A DNA stretch of 64,000 bases from Tubiluchus corallicola. Taxonomy: Eukaryota; Priapulida; Priapulimorpha; Priapulimorphida; Tubiluchidae. The notes beneath the pieces were generated by a model. It made no database searches. It was not told the origin of the DNA and saw only the letters and a program-made list of their open reading frames with translations. The stretch lies in the NCBI GenBank assembly GCA_030141605.1, contig JAQGDQ010000685.1, forward strand, positions 48,914 to 112,913. The letters run 5' to 3'. Both the position numbers and the translations under genes were made by a program. This document shows positions 44,645-59,600 of the stretch, in pieces (the stretch's first letter is position 1; the number at the start of each line of letters is the position of its first letter).

Positions 44645-47600
44645 ATGGCAGACCCGCTGAGTTTGTTGCGCCAGTATAACATTAATCGAAAAGATATAAT
44701 TGAAAGAGATTCACAAATAATTTTTGGTGAATTTTCATGGCCGAAAGCTGTTAAGACAAACTATTTGGCATGGGGGTAAGCAAATTGTTTTACTGACTTT
44801 ACAGTCATCATTATAGTATGATCTGTTCTAGTATTTTTAAATTCAAGTATGGTCTTAATTGGCTCAAGTATATTTGAATGTATTGTGATCTTTATTTTAA
44901 TTGTTATAACTGTTAAGTCTTGGGGGAAAAGCATAGCTGTGACATTACGTCTTGTCAGATTGTAGTTAGTTATTTCAAAGCAATTGACTTCTTAAATGTA
45001 TTCTTGGGTGCATTGACTGTTTTACAACAGTTCCTTACAATACAGCAGCCTACCAATAGGCAATACCTTACCGTATTGACTGTTTCCATGACACTATAAG
45101 CGCTATGCATATCAACAGAGCTCACTGCATTCTTTCTGCTATTTTTCGTCGCTATTCACGAAAATTGCAAGCAATAATTTTTGGAAACCATGTATCTGTC
45201 GAAATTTAAGCGTGATAATTACAGCTGTAGCATTAACTTATTATTGTACTATTAGACGGAAAAGTTTCCCATCTGTCTATTGCTGAGTGATACTTATTTG
45301 AATGATAGTGATCACATTCGAATGAATACGGATCTTCCACGCGCATTACGCATACATAAAGTCATACCTTTAGTTGTAAATAACAATTGCATTACATTAT
45401 ACTTACTCACAAGTAGGTGGTGCACTGTGTCTAACAGTTGTAGTGGGTAAGACGACAGCAGAAAAAGAATTGTTTGACTGATGTAGCTAGGCTTAGACGT
45501 ACTAAATAGAAGACAAGGAACTTTCATACAATGTGTTTTGTTTGCGCATATATTTGCATATTTTTTTACCGTAAATTGATTTCCAATTATGTACTACTTT
45601 CAGGTCAGGAAGGGATGGAACTGCAAAAGAGTATTATACATTGGACTGCGTGCTTTTCTTATTGAAAAATGTTCATCTTTCTCATGGCATATACGTCCGA
45701 CAAGCTGCGGTAATTATCCAACTTTTTAACTATTCATGCAGCCTAGGTGCTGACCGCCTTAACCCTTTCATACCCGTGGTATCCCGTGGGATACGAGAAT
45801 ATTTTCTGCTTTTAAAATTAATAAAATTTTAAAACTGACAGTTGTTTGATCTGTTAATAGTTATTTTGATTTAAGCCAATAACAACAGACTAAAAATGGT
45901 GATAAAATGGCAAACTAGAAAGTCTGCATAGCATAAGAACTGTGCGAGGTACAGTACTCTAGAAATGACTTTGTACAGGTCAGCATAGCATGCATACTAA
46001 ATGTCTTAAATACTTTAAAAAATTACCAACAGTTGCAAAATGAAGCACATTTCATGCTTCCATTGAATCCCAATGTATCCCGTGGGATACAGGCTATATT
46101 TAGCACGCGGGCACAGGTAGAAAAAAAATAATTATTATGTGTAAACAAGATGGACATACTGAACAAAAGTACCAAGCCAAAATTTTTTTTCTTATTAAAA
46201 AATAAAATGGGACTGAAAGGGTTAAAACTTGACATTATTGAAGTTTTTTCATTATATGCACCTTGCTGAATTACTTCAGTTACGATACTTAGTCAGTTAC
46301 GATTCTTAGATCTCATATTTTTCAAACCACTTACCATGTGTAGATTGTTATCTGTGGTTATAAGGAGGCTTAAGCATTAGTGATTCATATTTTTGTTAGC
46401 ACTAAAATCTTGCACATAAATATTACGGAAAAACCTTTTTCATTTCATGAATTAAAAACATTTTGAGCGGGTTTTGCGAAATAAGTGAGCCAGTGGTAAA
46501 CGATTTTATATGGCAGTTGTCTGTAGAAAATTATCAGTGCAGATTGTAAAAATACAGTTGACTTTAAGCCTAGTTTAGTTTGTCAGTGTCAGTTGAAGAT
46601 GCCGAAAGAATTGATACCCACTTTAAATCTACAGGTAGTTGCAGTGACTTACTACCTATGCGATTTACGACTATTCTACTTTAAGTAATTAATTATGCGA
46701 AACCAACTATAACTCATGTTTCTTTGTATTTTTTAAGCAAATTAACTTTAAATAGCTATCTGTTTTGATAAATGAATCGTAGGCACCGCCATACTTAGTG
46801 CACGTACACATGCACCATTTTCCGTGTTGGGATCTAGACTGTGCCGGTCCGACTTGCGTTAAATTCATCTTATGACCAATCCGGTGGTCTCAATTGTGGT
46901 CTGTCATCGACTTGTAATTGCATTTTCTACCCTTTGCCGGTACTACCCATTTTCAAGGAAGTTTTGTCAACATCTTTACTAGGCTGAAAACATACCGGTT
47001 GTGCGACGTCCAGACAGGAGAGATCTTCTAGCTTATCTCAATGGGGAGACGAGTACCTCAGCCAGTATTGACAGGAGTGCTCCGTTGGAACTTCCCTCGC
47101 AAGGTAACATCTGCTTTACGATGTTTTTGCTTTGTTTGTTTGCGCATAATTGTTATAAGAAAACAAAAGCATTTTGAGCTACTCGCATCATTACATTATT
47201 AGGAAGCCATGTTTTCTCGGTAACCACTGAACCAGTTTGTAACAAATAAGAAATCAGAAGAACCATTTATCCTTTTATGGTCTTACGGAAGGTTTATTTT
47301 CTAAAATTAAATCCATCAATAACGCCCATTAAAGATTATATATATATATTATATATTATATATTATACACATATATATATATTGAAGAATTAAACGTAAC
47401 ATCAAGCTCATGAACATGAATATAATTATATGTACCTAATATATATATTTATATTTTATATATTATCATTATTATTTATATTATATGTATTAGCTTGATG
47501 TTGAGTTTAAGTCTTCAAGGGTATATGTGTATTTGCTCATCTATAAATGTATCAAAAAGTAAGTATATATATATGTATATACAATGTTATAAATGTTTGA

Positions 47601-50600
47601 AAGCAATGCTAAATGAGAGTTTGAAAAACATTTACGCCTAATCTGGGGCACGAACCCACGCCTTCTATTATCCATGTGGCGAGCACTAACTTTCATTATT
47701 TTTGTGCAGTTAAGAGGTCGGCACCAGAGCCAGCACCCGAAGTTACAAAGAAACCAAGAATTGAGGTAAAACACGATCGCCATTCGTTTACCAGTCGTAC
47801 CTTGTGTTGCTTAACTCTGTAGCCGAGCGGAATCATCGCTTGGTTATAGCCTCATCATACTTGGTTTTAGTTGGCGTGCTCGGTCAACTGGAATTCCCTT
47901 TTAAATGTTATTTTGTGACGAATAATGAGCACGAAACCGGTGTGCAAGGGAAATGCGCAGAACTAGCAAGTTTTGTTGGCTCCCCATCAACAAACCACCT
48001 TCTCTCAACCTTCTATTATCCTGATTGTAACTCGTTCTTCTTTCAATCTGCTTCATTACTATATTTAATTCTAATGGCAGGTTCAGACTAACGAGTTTTC
48101 TTTCGCAACTTTAAATTCGCAAGTGTGGACTGCTTTGCGAATTGCTATCGGTAAGAATTTGCTGATAGAACGACTATCTAGTGTGAACGCTTCGGCGAGT
48201 AACTCTCGACTCTTCTCACAGGGAGGAGAGAAATGAGTGTCAAGTGTCAATTCGCGCTTACTGTCGCAGAGTAACTTGCAGGAAGTGTTATTTTCTTGTA
48301 CGAACATGCTTGCGAGTTACTTTGCCAGTTACTTGGCGAGTTAACTTGGCAAGAATGCTCGCCAACACATAGTTTTGTTGTACGTACGTGCAGTTATTGT
48401 AGGTCAAAAAATGATAAAACCAACTATAAGCAGCTAAAATTGACAAGGTAAGATCATTTATGGCTGCTCCCTTAGTGGTTTATTAAGCAGTGACTACTAT
48501 ATTTTCATATCTATTAGTAATATTCACCTTTCATAATTTTAAATGATTGTTTTTAAGAAAGTGATGCTTGATGTTTGCTGTTAAAGACATTATGTGTTTA
48601 TTATTATTGTTTAGTGACGTTCACCTTCATGTTTTCAGGAAGAGAAGGTGGCAGCTGCAAAAGAGAGACTTGCCGCTCGTTTAGATGCACCAAAAGAGGG
48701 AAGGGTTCAAGCTTATCAGCATGAAATCAGGTTTGGTGTTAAATGTATGCTAGGTGTTGGTCTTCCAGCCATTCATTCCTGTAAAATTTGAATATGTGTC
48801 TTTGTCCCTTATATATTTTCAGGTCTGCTTAGTTTAAAAATTTAGTCTATCAATACATAAATGATGTTTTTAGTCCCTGAACATCGTTATTAAGGGTTTA
48901 AACAGTGGCGGTTCACAGCTAAAATTAGTGGGGGCGCTGCTTCAGAACATTTTTAGCCATTGTTTTAATATTGTGTAAAATGAAACAAACATATAAAAAG
49001 AAACTTATACATAAATGTGATAAAATCCTAAATAAAAATTTATTTACTTTATAGTTGTTACAGTTCAAGTTAAATTGATTTAATGAATTATTTTACTAAG
49101 TTTAAATTGATCCATTCATTTTAAAAAGAAAATCCATTCTTCTCGTTTTAGTTTGCGCGAAAAGATTAATAATTTTCTTCTTGATCTGTCAGCACTCTCT
49201 ACCTCTCTTTCTACCTATCCTGCAGCATCTTATTTCAAACATGTGCACGTGGCTGCATGCACACAGCAGCCAAACACCACGTTGCTACAGCTGTGAAGCG
49301 TACAGTCCTGAAATTGTGCTTTGCACAGTTCTGTAATGTGCTCTGATTACATATAAGAGTTTACAAGTATGAAGCAACAATTAAAGAAAAAAGACTCATT
49401 GTATTGAATATTAACAATAATATCGAATGAAAATAGAGGGTACGATGCCTATACGAAGAGCCGCCACTGGGTTTAAAACACATGTTCAATATCTAAACGA
49501 ATGATTCCTCACACTGACTAGTTTTACTTTTTAGATGCAATGATTTCTATTAACTTTGAAAAGTTGTCTTAATTATATTACGGAAATGTTCTCTTTTTTT
49601 CACCTTTGTTATAATTGGTAATTATATTCGGTGTTATGAAATTCGTTAGTTTCGATTTAGGTCTGCAAAGCCTGCTTAATAGTTTCTTATTCTCTTGTTT
49701 AACAGAGACTACGAAAGCTTTTTGTGCTCTTTTCATTAGATCACTATCTGAGACAATGTCTGTAGAGAAAATCCTCGCTATCAAAGCGAAGCGTTTGGCA
49801 AAGAAACGCACGATGATTAAAGGCGTCGGTGAGCCGGACGACGGACTCCTGGAACAGCGAAGCTTCGTCGACGCAGAAGTGGACGTGACTAGAGATATTG
49901 TCAGCAGAGAGCGGTTATGGAGGACGCGGACTACTATACTGCAAAGTACAGGAAAGGTAAATGTTTTGTAACTTGATAACTATTTGTAGTGTGTTAGTGA
50001 TGGTGATGTGCAATGATTCTGAAACTGATAGAAACCAGCCATGTTTTCCACCCTTGCAGGCACTAGGGTCTTAGAAACTAGCCATGTTTTCCACCCTTGC
50101 AGGCACCAGGGTCTTAGAAACTAGCCATGTTTTCCACCCTTGCAGGCATCAGGGTCTCAGAAACTAACCATGTTTTCCACCCTTGCAGGCACCAAAGTCT
50201 TAGAAATTAGCCATGTTTTCCACCCTTGCAGGCACCATTGTCTTAGAAACTAGCCATGTTTTCCACCCATGCAAGCACCAGGGTCTTAGAAACTAGCCAT
50301 GTTTTCCACCCATGCAAGCACCAACGTCTTAGAAACTAGCCATGTTTTCCACCCATGCAAGCACCAGGGTCTTAGAAACCAGCCATGTTTTCCACCCATG
50401 CAAGCACCAGGGTCTTAGAAACTAGCCATGTTTTCCACCCATGCAGGCACCAACGTCTTAGAAACTAGCCATGTTTTCCACCGATGCATGCACCAACGTC
50501 TTAGAAACTAGCCATGTTTTCCACCCATGCAGGCACCATTGTCTTAGAAACTAGCCATGTTTTCCACCCTGCACGCACCAGGGTCTTAGAAACTAGCCAT

Positions 50601-53600
50601 ATTTTACACCCATGCAGGCACCAAGGTCTTAGAAACTAGCCATGTTTTCCACCCTTGCAAGCACCAGGGTCTTAGAAACTAGCCATGTTTTCCACCCTTG
50701 CAGGCACCAGGGTCTTAGAAACTAGCCATGTTTTCCACCCTTGCAGGCACCAGGGTCTTAGAAACTAGCCATGTTTTCCACCCATGCAAGCACCAGGGTC
50801 TTAGAAACTAGCCATGTTTTCCACCCTTGCAGGCACCAGGATCTTAGAAACTAGCCATGTTTTCCACCCTTGCAGGCACCAGGGTCTCAGAAACTAACCA
50901 TGTTTTCCACCCTTGCAGGCACCAAAGTCTTAGAAATTAGCCATGTTTTACACCCATGCAGGCACCAGGGTCTTAGAAACTAGCCCTGTTTTCCACCAAT
51001 GCAAGCACTAGGGTCTTAGAAACTAGCCATGTTTTCCACCCATGCAGGCACTTTTGTCTTAGAAACCAGTCATGTTTTCCACCCATGCAGGCACCAAGGT
51101 CTTAGAAACTAACCATGTTTTCTACCCATGCAAGCACCAAGGTCTTAGAAACTAGCCATGTTTTCCACCCATGCAAGCACCAGGGTCTTAGAAACTAACC
51201 ATGTTTTCCACCCATGCAGGCACCAGGGTCTTAGAAACTAGCCATGTTTTCCACCCATGCAAGCACCAGGGTCTTAGAAACTAGTCATGTTTTCCACCCA
51301 TGAAAGCACCAGGGTCTTAGAAACTAGCCATGTTTTCCACCCATGCAAGTACTAGGGTCTTAGAAACTAACCATGTTTTCCACCCATGCAGGCACCAGGG
51401 TCTTAGAAACTAGCCATGTTTTCCACCCATGCAAGTACTAGGGTCTTAGAAACTAACCATGTTTTCCACCCATGCAGGCACCAGGGTCTTAGAAACTAGC
51501 CATGTTTTCCACCCATGTAGGCACCAGGGTCTTAGAAACTAGTCATGTTTTCCACCCATGCAAGCACCAAGGTCTTAGAAACATGCCATGTTTTCCACCC
51601 TTGCAAGCACCAGGGTCTTAGAAACTAACCATGTTTTCCACCCATGCAGGCACCAGGGTCTTAGAAACTAGCCATGTTTTCCACCCATGCAAGCACCAGG
51701 GTCTTAGAAACTAGCCATGTTTTCCACCCATGCAAGCACCAGGGTCTTAGAAACTAGCCATGTTTTCCACCCATGCAAGTACTAGGGTCTTAGAAACTAA
51801 CCATGTTTTCCACCCATGCAGGCACCAGGGTCTTAGAAACTAGCCATGTTTTCCACCCATGCAGGCACCAGGGTCTTAGAAACTAGCCATGTTTTCCACC
51901 CATGTAGGCACCGGGGTCTTGTGCAGAAACTACAGGAATACATGTCAGAAGATTTTTGAAGAATTCTTAGAAGTTATTCAGTCACACATTCACTCACTCT
52001 ATCTGTCACTTTTTCAACTTTTCAACTCTAAATGAGCTACTCCAGAAGCTCCTAAATGAAGTTACTCCAAAAGTGTTCATCCAAGTGAAATTGATTGGGT
52101 AGTGTGTCCTTGGTCCCAGGCAACAGATTTGTCACAATTAGCTAATTAATTAGACATGTTTAATTAATTAATATTATTTGATCCATTTCCAAATATATTT
52201 AACCGAGTTGAATTTTTTTGTGATGATTAGCTAAGACGTCCTTGATTCAAGATCCAAAATTTGTAGCAGTTTGTAAATTAGTTGATTAATTACAGCTGTT
52301 GAATTAATTTTCAATTGATTTGCACAGCATCAAACCTCATTCGTTTGATAGCCCTCTGTCAGTTCTGTTGCATTTTAGTCCACATTTATCCTTGCAAACC
52401 TTGATGCTCGTGTAGTAAACCTTTAGATTTTCTCATTGTATTTTGTAGAATTTTGCTAAGAATATATTTGGTATCTTGGCATCTATTAAAGCCAGAGAGG
52501 AAGGGGTTAAACAACCCGATGCACAAGCCAAGGCTCCAGTTGTTAACAACAATGAAGTAAAAGTAAGTCGATTTTTTTTTGTAGCTTTCTAGTTTTTTAA
52601 GCCTGTGTCCATTAGAAATTGGGCTCCACATTGTTTGTGTTCTATCATAAATGTAACTCATACGCTAAGTCCTCGCTTAACGACGCTACTGCGTTCCAGC
52701 AAAACACGGCGTTAAGCGTAACGTCGTTAAACAAAGGCTTCCATAGAAAGTAATGTAAAATGTACTAATGTAAAATCAATGGAAAGTAATGCAAAATGAG
52801 GTACGTTCCAGAATAAAAAATCAGCGTTACTTAAATCATGTAAATTAAACGTTTCATGAATTTTATTGAATGTTTCTAATGATTTATCTCTTGTTAACAT
52901 TTAAGTTTAGGCCAGGGTTGTGCAAATTGTGGCCCGCGGGCCACTTGCGGCCCGCCGAGAGAATTTGTGCGGCCCGCGCAGAGATTTGTCAACCTAATGA
53001 AAGTGCGGCCCGGGCGATTAATTGAGTGTATCCAGCTGAAGTCCGTGCCACGATCCCAAAGATAGTGCGGATAGTTTTTTCTACTAGATCGGATGCCATT
53101 AACCCTTACAAGACGGTTGTAGCTTAATAACACTGTACTACACAGACTGTGTGATACACATTACTAATATGCATTGTAATGAAATTACCACTATCTGTCC
53201 TGAAAGTAGAAATATATGGTTTGTAATATAGATTTTAATAACTTCTAAAATAGTTTCTTGAGTGTAGTAGTAATGATGTACGCAGGTCGGATGCAAAAAA
53301 AATCGTTATTAGGCCTTTCTGTACTTGGCTCCTTGATCAAACTGCCTGTGGGCCACAGGAATTGCGGGAAAGTTTAATGTGGCCCGGCTAGTCAGATAAT
53401 TTGCACACCCCTGGTTTAGGCAGTGGATAAACAATAATCACTGTAGCAGAGCCAATGCCAAGCACGGGGCGACCTCGGCAATTTTATCTAGTCTAGTTAC
53501 TATAGCAACAGGTTGCAGGCAAAATTTCTTACTCCCATGTCTCGCTTGATACAAACGTGTAGCATTTAGTGGTCAGTTGGAAAGCAGAAACATATACTTA

Positions 53601-56600
53601 TGTAGCATTTAGTGGTCAGTTGGAAAGCGGAAACGTCTACTTATGTAGCATTTAGTGGTCAGTTGGAAAGCAGAAACATATACTTATGTAGCATTTAGTG
53701 GTCAGTTGGAAAGCAGAAACGTATACTTATGTAGCATTTAGTGGTCAGTTGGAAAGCAGAAACGTCTACTTATGTAGCATTTAGTGGTCAGTTGGAAAGC
53801 AGAAACGTATACTTATGTAGCATTTAGTGGTCAGTTGGAAAGCAGAAACGTATACTTATGTAGCATTTAGTGGTCAGTTGGAAAGCAGAAACGTATACTT
53901 ATGTAGCATTTAGTGGTCAGTTGGAAAGCAGAAACGTATACTTATGTAGCATTTAGTGGTCAGTTGGAAAGCAGAAATGCACTCTTATGTAGCAGTTAGT
54001 GGTCAGTTGGAAAGCAGAAACATATACTTATGTAGCATTTAGTGGTCAGTTGGAAAGCAGAAACGTGTACTTATGTACCATTTAGTGGTCAGTTGGAAAG
54101 CAGAAACGTATACTTATGTAGCATTTAGTGCTCAGTTGGAAAGCAAAAACGTATACTTATGTAGCATTTAGTGCTCAGTTGGAAAGCAGAAACGTATACT
54201 TATGTAGCATTTAGTGGTCAGTTGGAAAGCAGAAACATATACTTATGTAGCATTTAGTGGTCAGTTGGAAAGCAGAAACGTATACTTATGTAGCATTTAG
54301 TGGTCAGTTGGAAAGCAGAAACGTATACTTATGTAGCATTTAGTGGTCAGTTGGAAAGCAGAAACGCACACTTATGTAGCATTTAGTGGTCAGTTGGAAA
54401 GCAGAAACGTCTACTTATGTAGCATTTAGTGGTCAGTTGGAAAGCAGAAACGTATACTTATGTAGCATTTAGTGGTCAGTTGGAAAGCAGAAACATATAC
54501 TTATGTAGCATTTAGTGGTCAGTTGGAAAGCAGAAACGCACACTTATGTACCATTTAGTGGTCAGTTGGAAAGCAGAAACGTCTACTTATGTAGCATTTA
54601 GTGGTCAGTTGGAAAGCGGAAACGTATACTTATGTAGCATTTAGTGCTCAGTTGGAAAGCGGAAACGTCTACTTATGTAGCATTTAGTGGTCAGTTGGAA
54701 AGCAGAAACATATACTTATGTAGCATTTAGTGGTCAGTTGGAAAGCAGAAACGTATACTTATGTAGCATTTAGTGGTCAGTTGGAAAGCAGAAACGTATA
54801 CTTATGTAGCATTTAGTGGTCAGTTGGAAAGCAGAAACGCACACTTATGTAGCATTTAGTGGTCAGTTGGAAAGCAGAAACGTATACTTATGTAGCATTT
54901 AGTGGTCAGTTGGAAAGCAGAAACGTATACTTATGTAGCATTTAGTGGTCAGTTGGAAAGCAGAAACGTATACTTATGTAGCATTTAGTGGTCAGTTGGA
55001 AAGCAGAAACGTATACTTATGTAGCATTTAGTGGTCAGTTGGAAAGCAGAAACGTATACTTATGTAGCATTTAGTGGTCAGTTGGAAAGCAGAAACGTAT
55101 ACTTATGTAGCATTTAGTGGTCAGTTGGAAAGCAGAAACGTATACTTATGTAGCATTTAGTGGTCAGTTGGAAAGCAGAAACGTATACTTATGTAGCATT
55201 TAGTGGTCAGTTGGAAAGCAGAAACGTCTACTTATGTAGCATTTAGTGGTCAGTTGGAAAGCAGAAACGTATACTTATGTAGCATTTAGTGGTCAGTTGG
55301 AAAGCAGAAACGTATACTTATGTAGCATTTAGTGGTCAGTTGGAAAGCAGAAACGTATACTTATGTAGCATTTAGTGGTCAGTTGGAAAGCAGAAACGTA
55401 TACTTATGTAGCATTTAGTGGTCAGTTGGAAAGCAGAAACGTATACTTATGTAGCATTTAGTGGTCAGTTGGAAAGCAGAAACGTCTACTTATGTAGCAT
55501 TTAGTGGTCAGTTGGAAAGCAGAAACGTATACTTATGTAGCATTTAGTGGTCAGTTGGAAAGCAGAAACGTATACTTATGTAGCATTTAGTGGTCAGTTG
55601 GAAAGCAGAAACGTATACTTATGTAGCATTTAGTGGTCAGTTGGAAAGCAGAAACGTATACTTATGTAGCATTTAGTGGTCAGTTGGAAAGCAGAAACGT
55701 ATACTTATGTAGCATTTAGTGGTCAGTTGGAAAGCAGAAACGTATACTTATGTAGCATTTAGTGGTCAGTTGGAAAGCAGAAACGTATACTTATGTAGCA
55801 TTTAGTGGTCAGTTGGAAAGCAGAAACGTATACTTATGTAGCATTTAGTGGTCAGTTGGAAAGCAGAAACGTATACTTATGTAGCATTTAGTGGTCAGTT
55901 GGAAAGCAGAAACGTATACTTATGTAGCATTTAGTGGTCAGTTGGAAAGCAGAAACGTATACTTATGTAGCATTTAGTGGTCAGTTGGAAAGCAGAAACG
56001 TATACTTATGTAGCATTTAGTGGTCAGTTGGAAAGCAGAAACGTATACTTATGTAGCATTTAGTGGTCAGTTGGAAAGCAGAAACGTATACTTATGTAGC
56101 ATTTAGTGGTCAGTTGGAAAGCAGAAACGTATACTTATGTAGCATTTAGTGGTCAGTTGGAAAGCGAAACGTACTTATGTAGCATTTAGTGGTCAGTTGG
56201 AAAGCAGAAACGTATACTTATGTAGCATTTAGTGGTCAGTTGGAAAGCAGAAACGTATACTTATGTAGCATTTAGTGGTCAGTTGGAAAGCAAAAACGTA
56301 TACTTATGTAGCATTTAGTGGTCAGTTGGAAAGCAGAAACGTATACTTATGTAGCATTTAGTGGTCAGTTGGAAAGCAGAAACGTATACTTATGTAGTAA
56401 TTGCACCGTTTACATTACTAGTGCATATTCAGAACACACTTATGTAGTAATTGCACTGTTTACATTACTAGTGCATATTTAGAACAGAATAATGCAATAT
56501 GTACTGGTGTAATTCTTCAAATTAGGTATAAATGTTGTTGATAAAATAAAAATTGGCTTTGAGCCAAGTAAAAAAAAAATCGTCGTTAAGCAGAAAAGGA

Positions 56601-59600
56601 TGTTAAACGATCGGCAGCGCTAAAACGAAATGTCGCTAAACGGAGGACTTACTGTATCAGCTTTTGTGTATTTTGTCAACTTACTTAGATTAATTTACTT
56701 ATCGTTACACACAATAATATAAACACGTGCAATTGTAAATACTTAATACTTGCTGTTTTGTTTCTAGCAAACAACAAAACCTCAACAGCCTGTAGTATAT
56801 AACAGATACGAACAAGAACAGCTAACGAAATCAAAAGAAGGTACAATTTTCTTTATAGTATAATATGTACAAAAAAGCTTATCGTTTTCTCATTTTTACA
56901 CCTGCCTAACATTTAATTGCTCGGCATCCTTCTGTCTCGGAAGACAATGGAGTGTGCGCCAAGAGAGTCAGTTATTGATCACATTGATGGAGCTGCAGCG
57001 TCGACTGTGGCTGAGCAGTGCGATCCTTGAACGTCTCCAGGGCACACGCCTGGGCAAGGTGTATGGAGATCCTGAGTTGCCCGGACATCAGGAATCCCTT
57101 CTCTTCCTCCCTGGTGTAGTCCAAAGGAAAGCGGAGCGATACGTTTGGCACCAGGTTGGCTGCAGGAGTTGCCGGAGTCAGTGAGCATGCTGTACTGGTC
57201 AGCCTTCGGGGCTCCACTCCTGATTTGGAAGGTTTACTCCTCTACACATGGCCGTTGGGTTCCTTGACCTCCTCCGCCCTCTAGCCATTGGCTGCTTGTG
57301 CAGCTCCTCCGCCCTCTAGCCGTTGGCTGCTTGTGCAGCTCCTCCACCTAGTGTCGAGATACAGTGTGGGCAACATTTAATAAAGGCATAATAATCTTGG
57401 GGTCAATTAAACATTTGTTAATTGAGTATGAAATACAGGAAGCATAAAAAGCTTTACAGGAAATGACTTCCTTCGAACAAAAATGTTTTGTTAGTGAGTA
57501 ATGAAAGCAAGAAACATTTTTCTTTGTAGCTATGTCAATGGTAAATAGACTGGCAAATAACCGTTTTTATTTTTCGTCCTGCAGAAACGGAAGGATTTAA
57601 AATCGACACCATCGGTTCTTACCACGGCATGACATTGAAGTCGGTGACAGAGGGCGCTTCGGCTCGGAAAGCTTTGCCCGAACCACAACAACCACAGACG
57701 CAGCAGCCGAAACCGATATCACAGGCAAGACCACCAACTTCTAGTAAAAGAGGTAACATTTTCACTCTCTCCTGTGAAAGTTCAATGAAGTCTGTTCATG
57801 TAGCTGATCTGTTTTTTTAAGTGAAACAGTGCAGGGATGAGAATTTTCCGCGCAAATTCCGAGTTTTGACTAGTTGGCAGGCCGTCACTTTATTTACATC
57901 ACGTGCATCAGTGTAACCACGTGTTTATCTCTATGTATAAAAACATAGAATCAATTGTGCAGAGTTATTTGAGTCAATTGCAGACAGTTTTTATATAATT
58001 TTGCATAGGAGCGGCCAGTACTTAGGCGTTTTTGAGACAATTAGGTATCATGTATCCTTGATAGTTGGGTATTTTAAATTATGCATGAAACAAGGTAATT
58101 GATATTTTAAGTCCACTTAGAGGCTCTCTATGGCCACAAAATTGTAGGCTGCTTAAGTGGGGGCTTAAGTGGCCCCAAAACTCCCAGCCTGTTTCAGAGT
58201 TTTTTGCAATTTGTCATTCTCATCCCTGACAGTGTGAGAGTATGGTTTTATTTTTCAGGTTCTCGCACACCGATTATCATCATTCCAGCAGCAACTACGT
58301 CAATTATAACCATGTACAATGTGAAGGACATGCTACAAGATACGAGGTTGGTAAAATATTTCATATCTACATTTACATACATCGTTTGGAAACATTAGTT
58401 TTACCCAAGAAAGTTTTCCACAAATGCGTTTCTTGTAGGTTCATAAGTACAGACGATAAGAAGAAACAAGGAGCTAAGAGAGATAACGAAGTTTTGATAC
58501 AGCGTCGAAAAGAGGGTGGACATACGGTGCCATACAGAGTCATTGATAATCCACTTAAATTAGCACAGGAAGACTGGTATGACTGTTACTCAATTTCCTG
58601 AATGAATCATGATTTTTTTGCCTCAAATGTCATTGATAATCCACTTAAATTAGCACCGGAAGACTGGTATGACTGTTACTCAATTTCCTGAATGAATCAT
58701 GATTTTTTTGCCTCAAATGTCATTGATAATCCACTTAAATTAGCACCGGAAGACTGGTATGACTGTTACTCAATTTCCTGAATGAATCGTGATTTTTTTG
58801 CCTCAAATGTCATTGATAATCCACTTAAATTAGCACCGGAAGACTGGTATGACTGTTACTCAATTTCCTGAATGAATCATGATTTTTTCGCCTCAAATGT
58901 CATTGATAATCCACTTAAATTAGCACCGGAAGACTGGTATGACTGTTACTCAATTTCCTGAATGAATCGTGATTTTTTTGCCTCAAATGTCATTGATAAT
59001 CCACTTAAATTAGCACCGGAAGACTGGTATGACTGTTACTCCGTTTCCTGAATGAATCGTGATTTTTTTGCCTCAAATGTCATTGATAATCCACTTAAAT
59101 TAGCACCGGAAGACTGGTATGACTGTTACTCCGTTTCCTGAATGTACAGTGCCATACAGAGTCATTGATAATCCACTTAAATTAGCACCGGAAGACTGGT
59201 ATGACTGTTACTCCGTTTCCTGAATGAATCATGATTTTTTTGCCTCAAATGTCATTGATAATCCACTTAAATTAGCACCGGAAGACTGGTATGACTGTTA
59301 CTCAATTTCCTGAATGAATCATGATTTTTTTGCCTCAAATGTCATTGATAATCCACTTAAATTAGCACCGGAAGACTGGTATGACTGTTACTCAATTTCC
59401 TGAATGAATCGTGATTTTTTTGCCTCAAATGTCATTGATAATCCACTTAAATTAGCACCGGAAGACTGGTATGACTGTTACTGTATTTCCTGAATGTTCA
59501 GTGCCATACAGAGTCATTGATAATCCACTTAAATTAGCACCGGAAGACTGGTATGACTGTTACTCTATTTCCTGAATGTGCAGTGCCATTCAGAGTCATT

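Larger units (their letters stand above)
52663..56654. mobile_element. TIR transposon relic, family C, copy 2, expanded by nested insertion and a satellite
   Basis: Left end CGCTAAGTCCTCGCTTAACG (preceded by TA) and right end complement CAGTAAGTCCTCCGTTTAGC (followed by TA). Both subterminal regions match 25326-26423. Between them sit a hAT MITE (52913-53413) and a 43-bp satellite (53559-56396). CDC73 intron 7. Confidence 0.8.
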
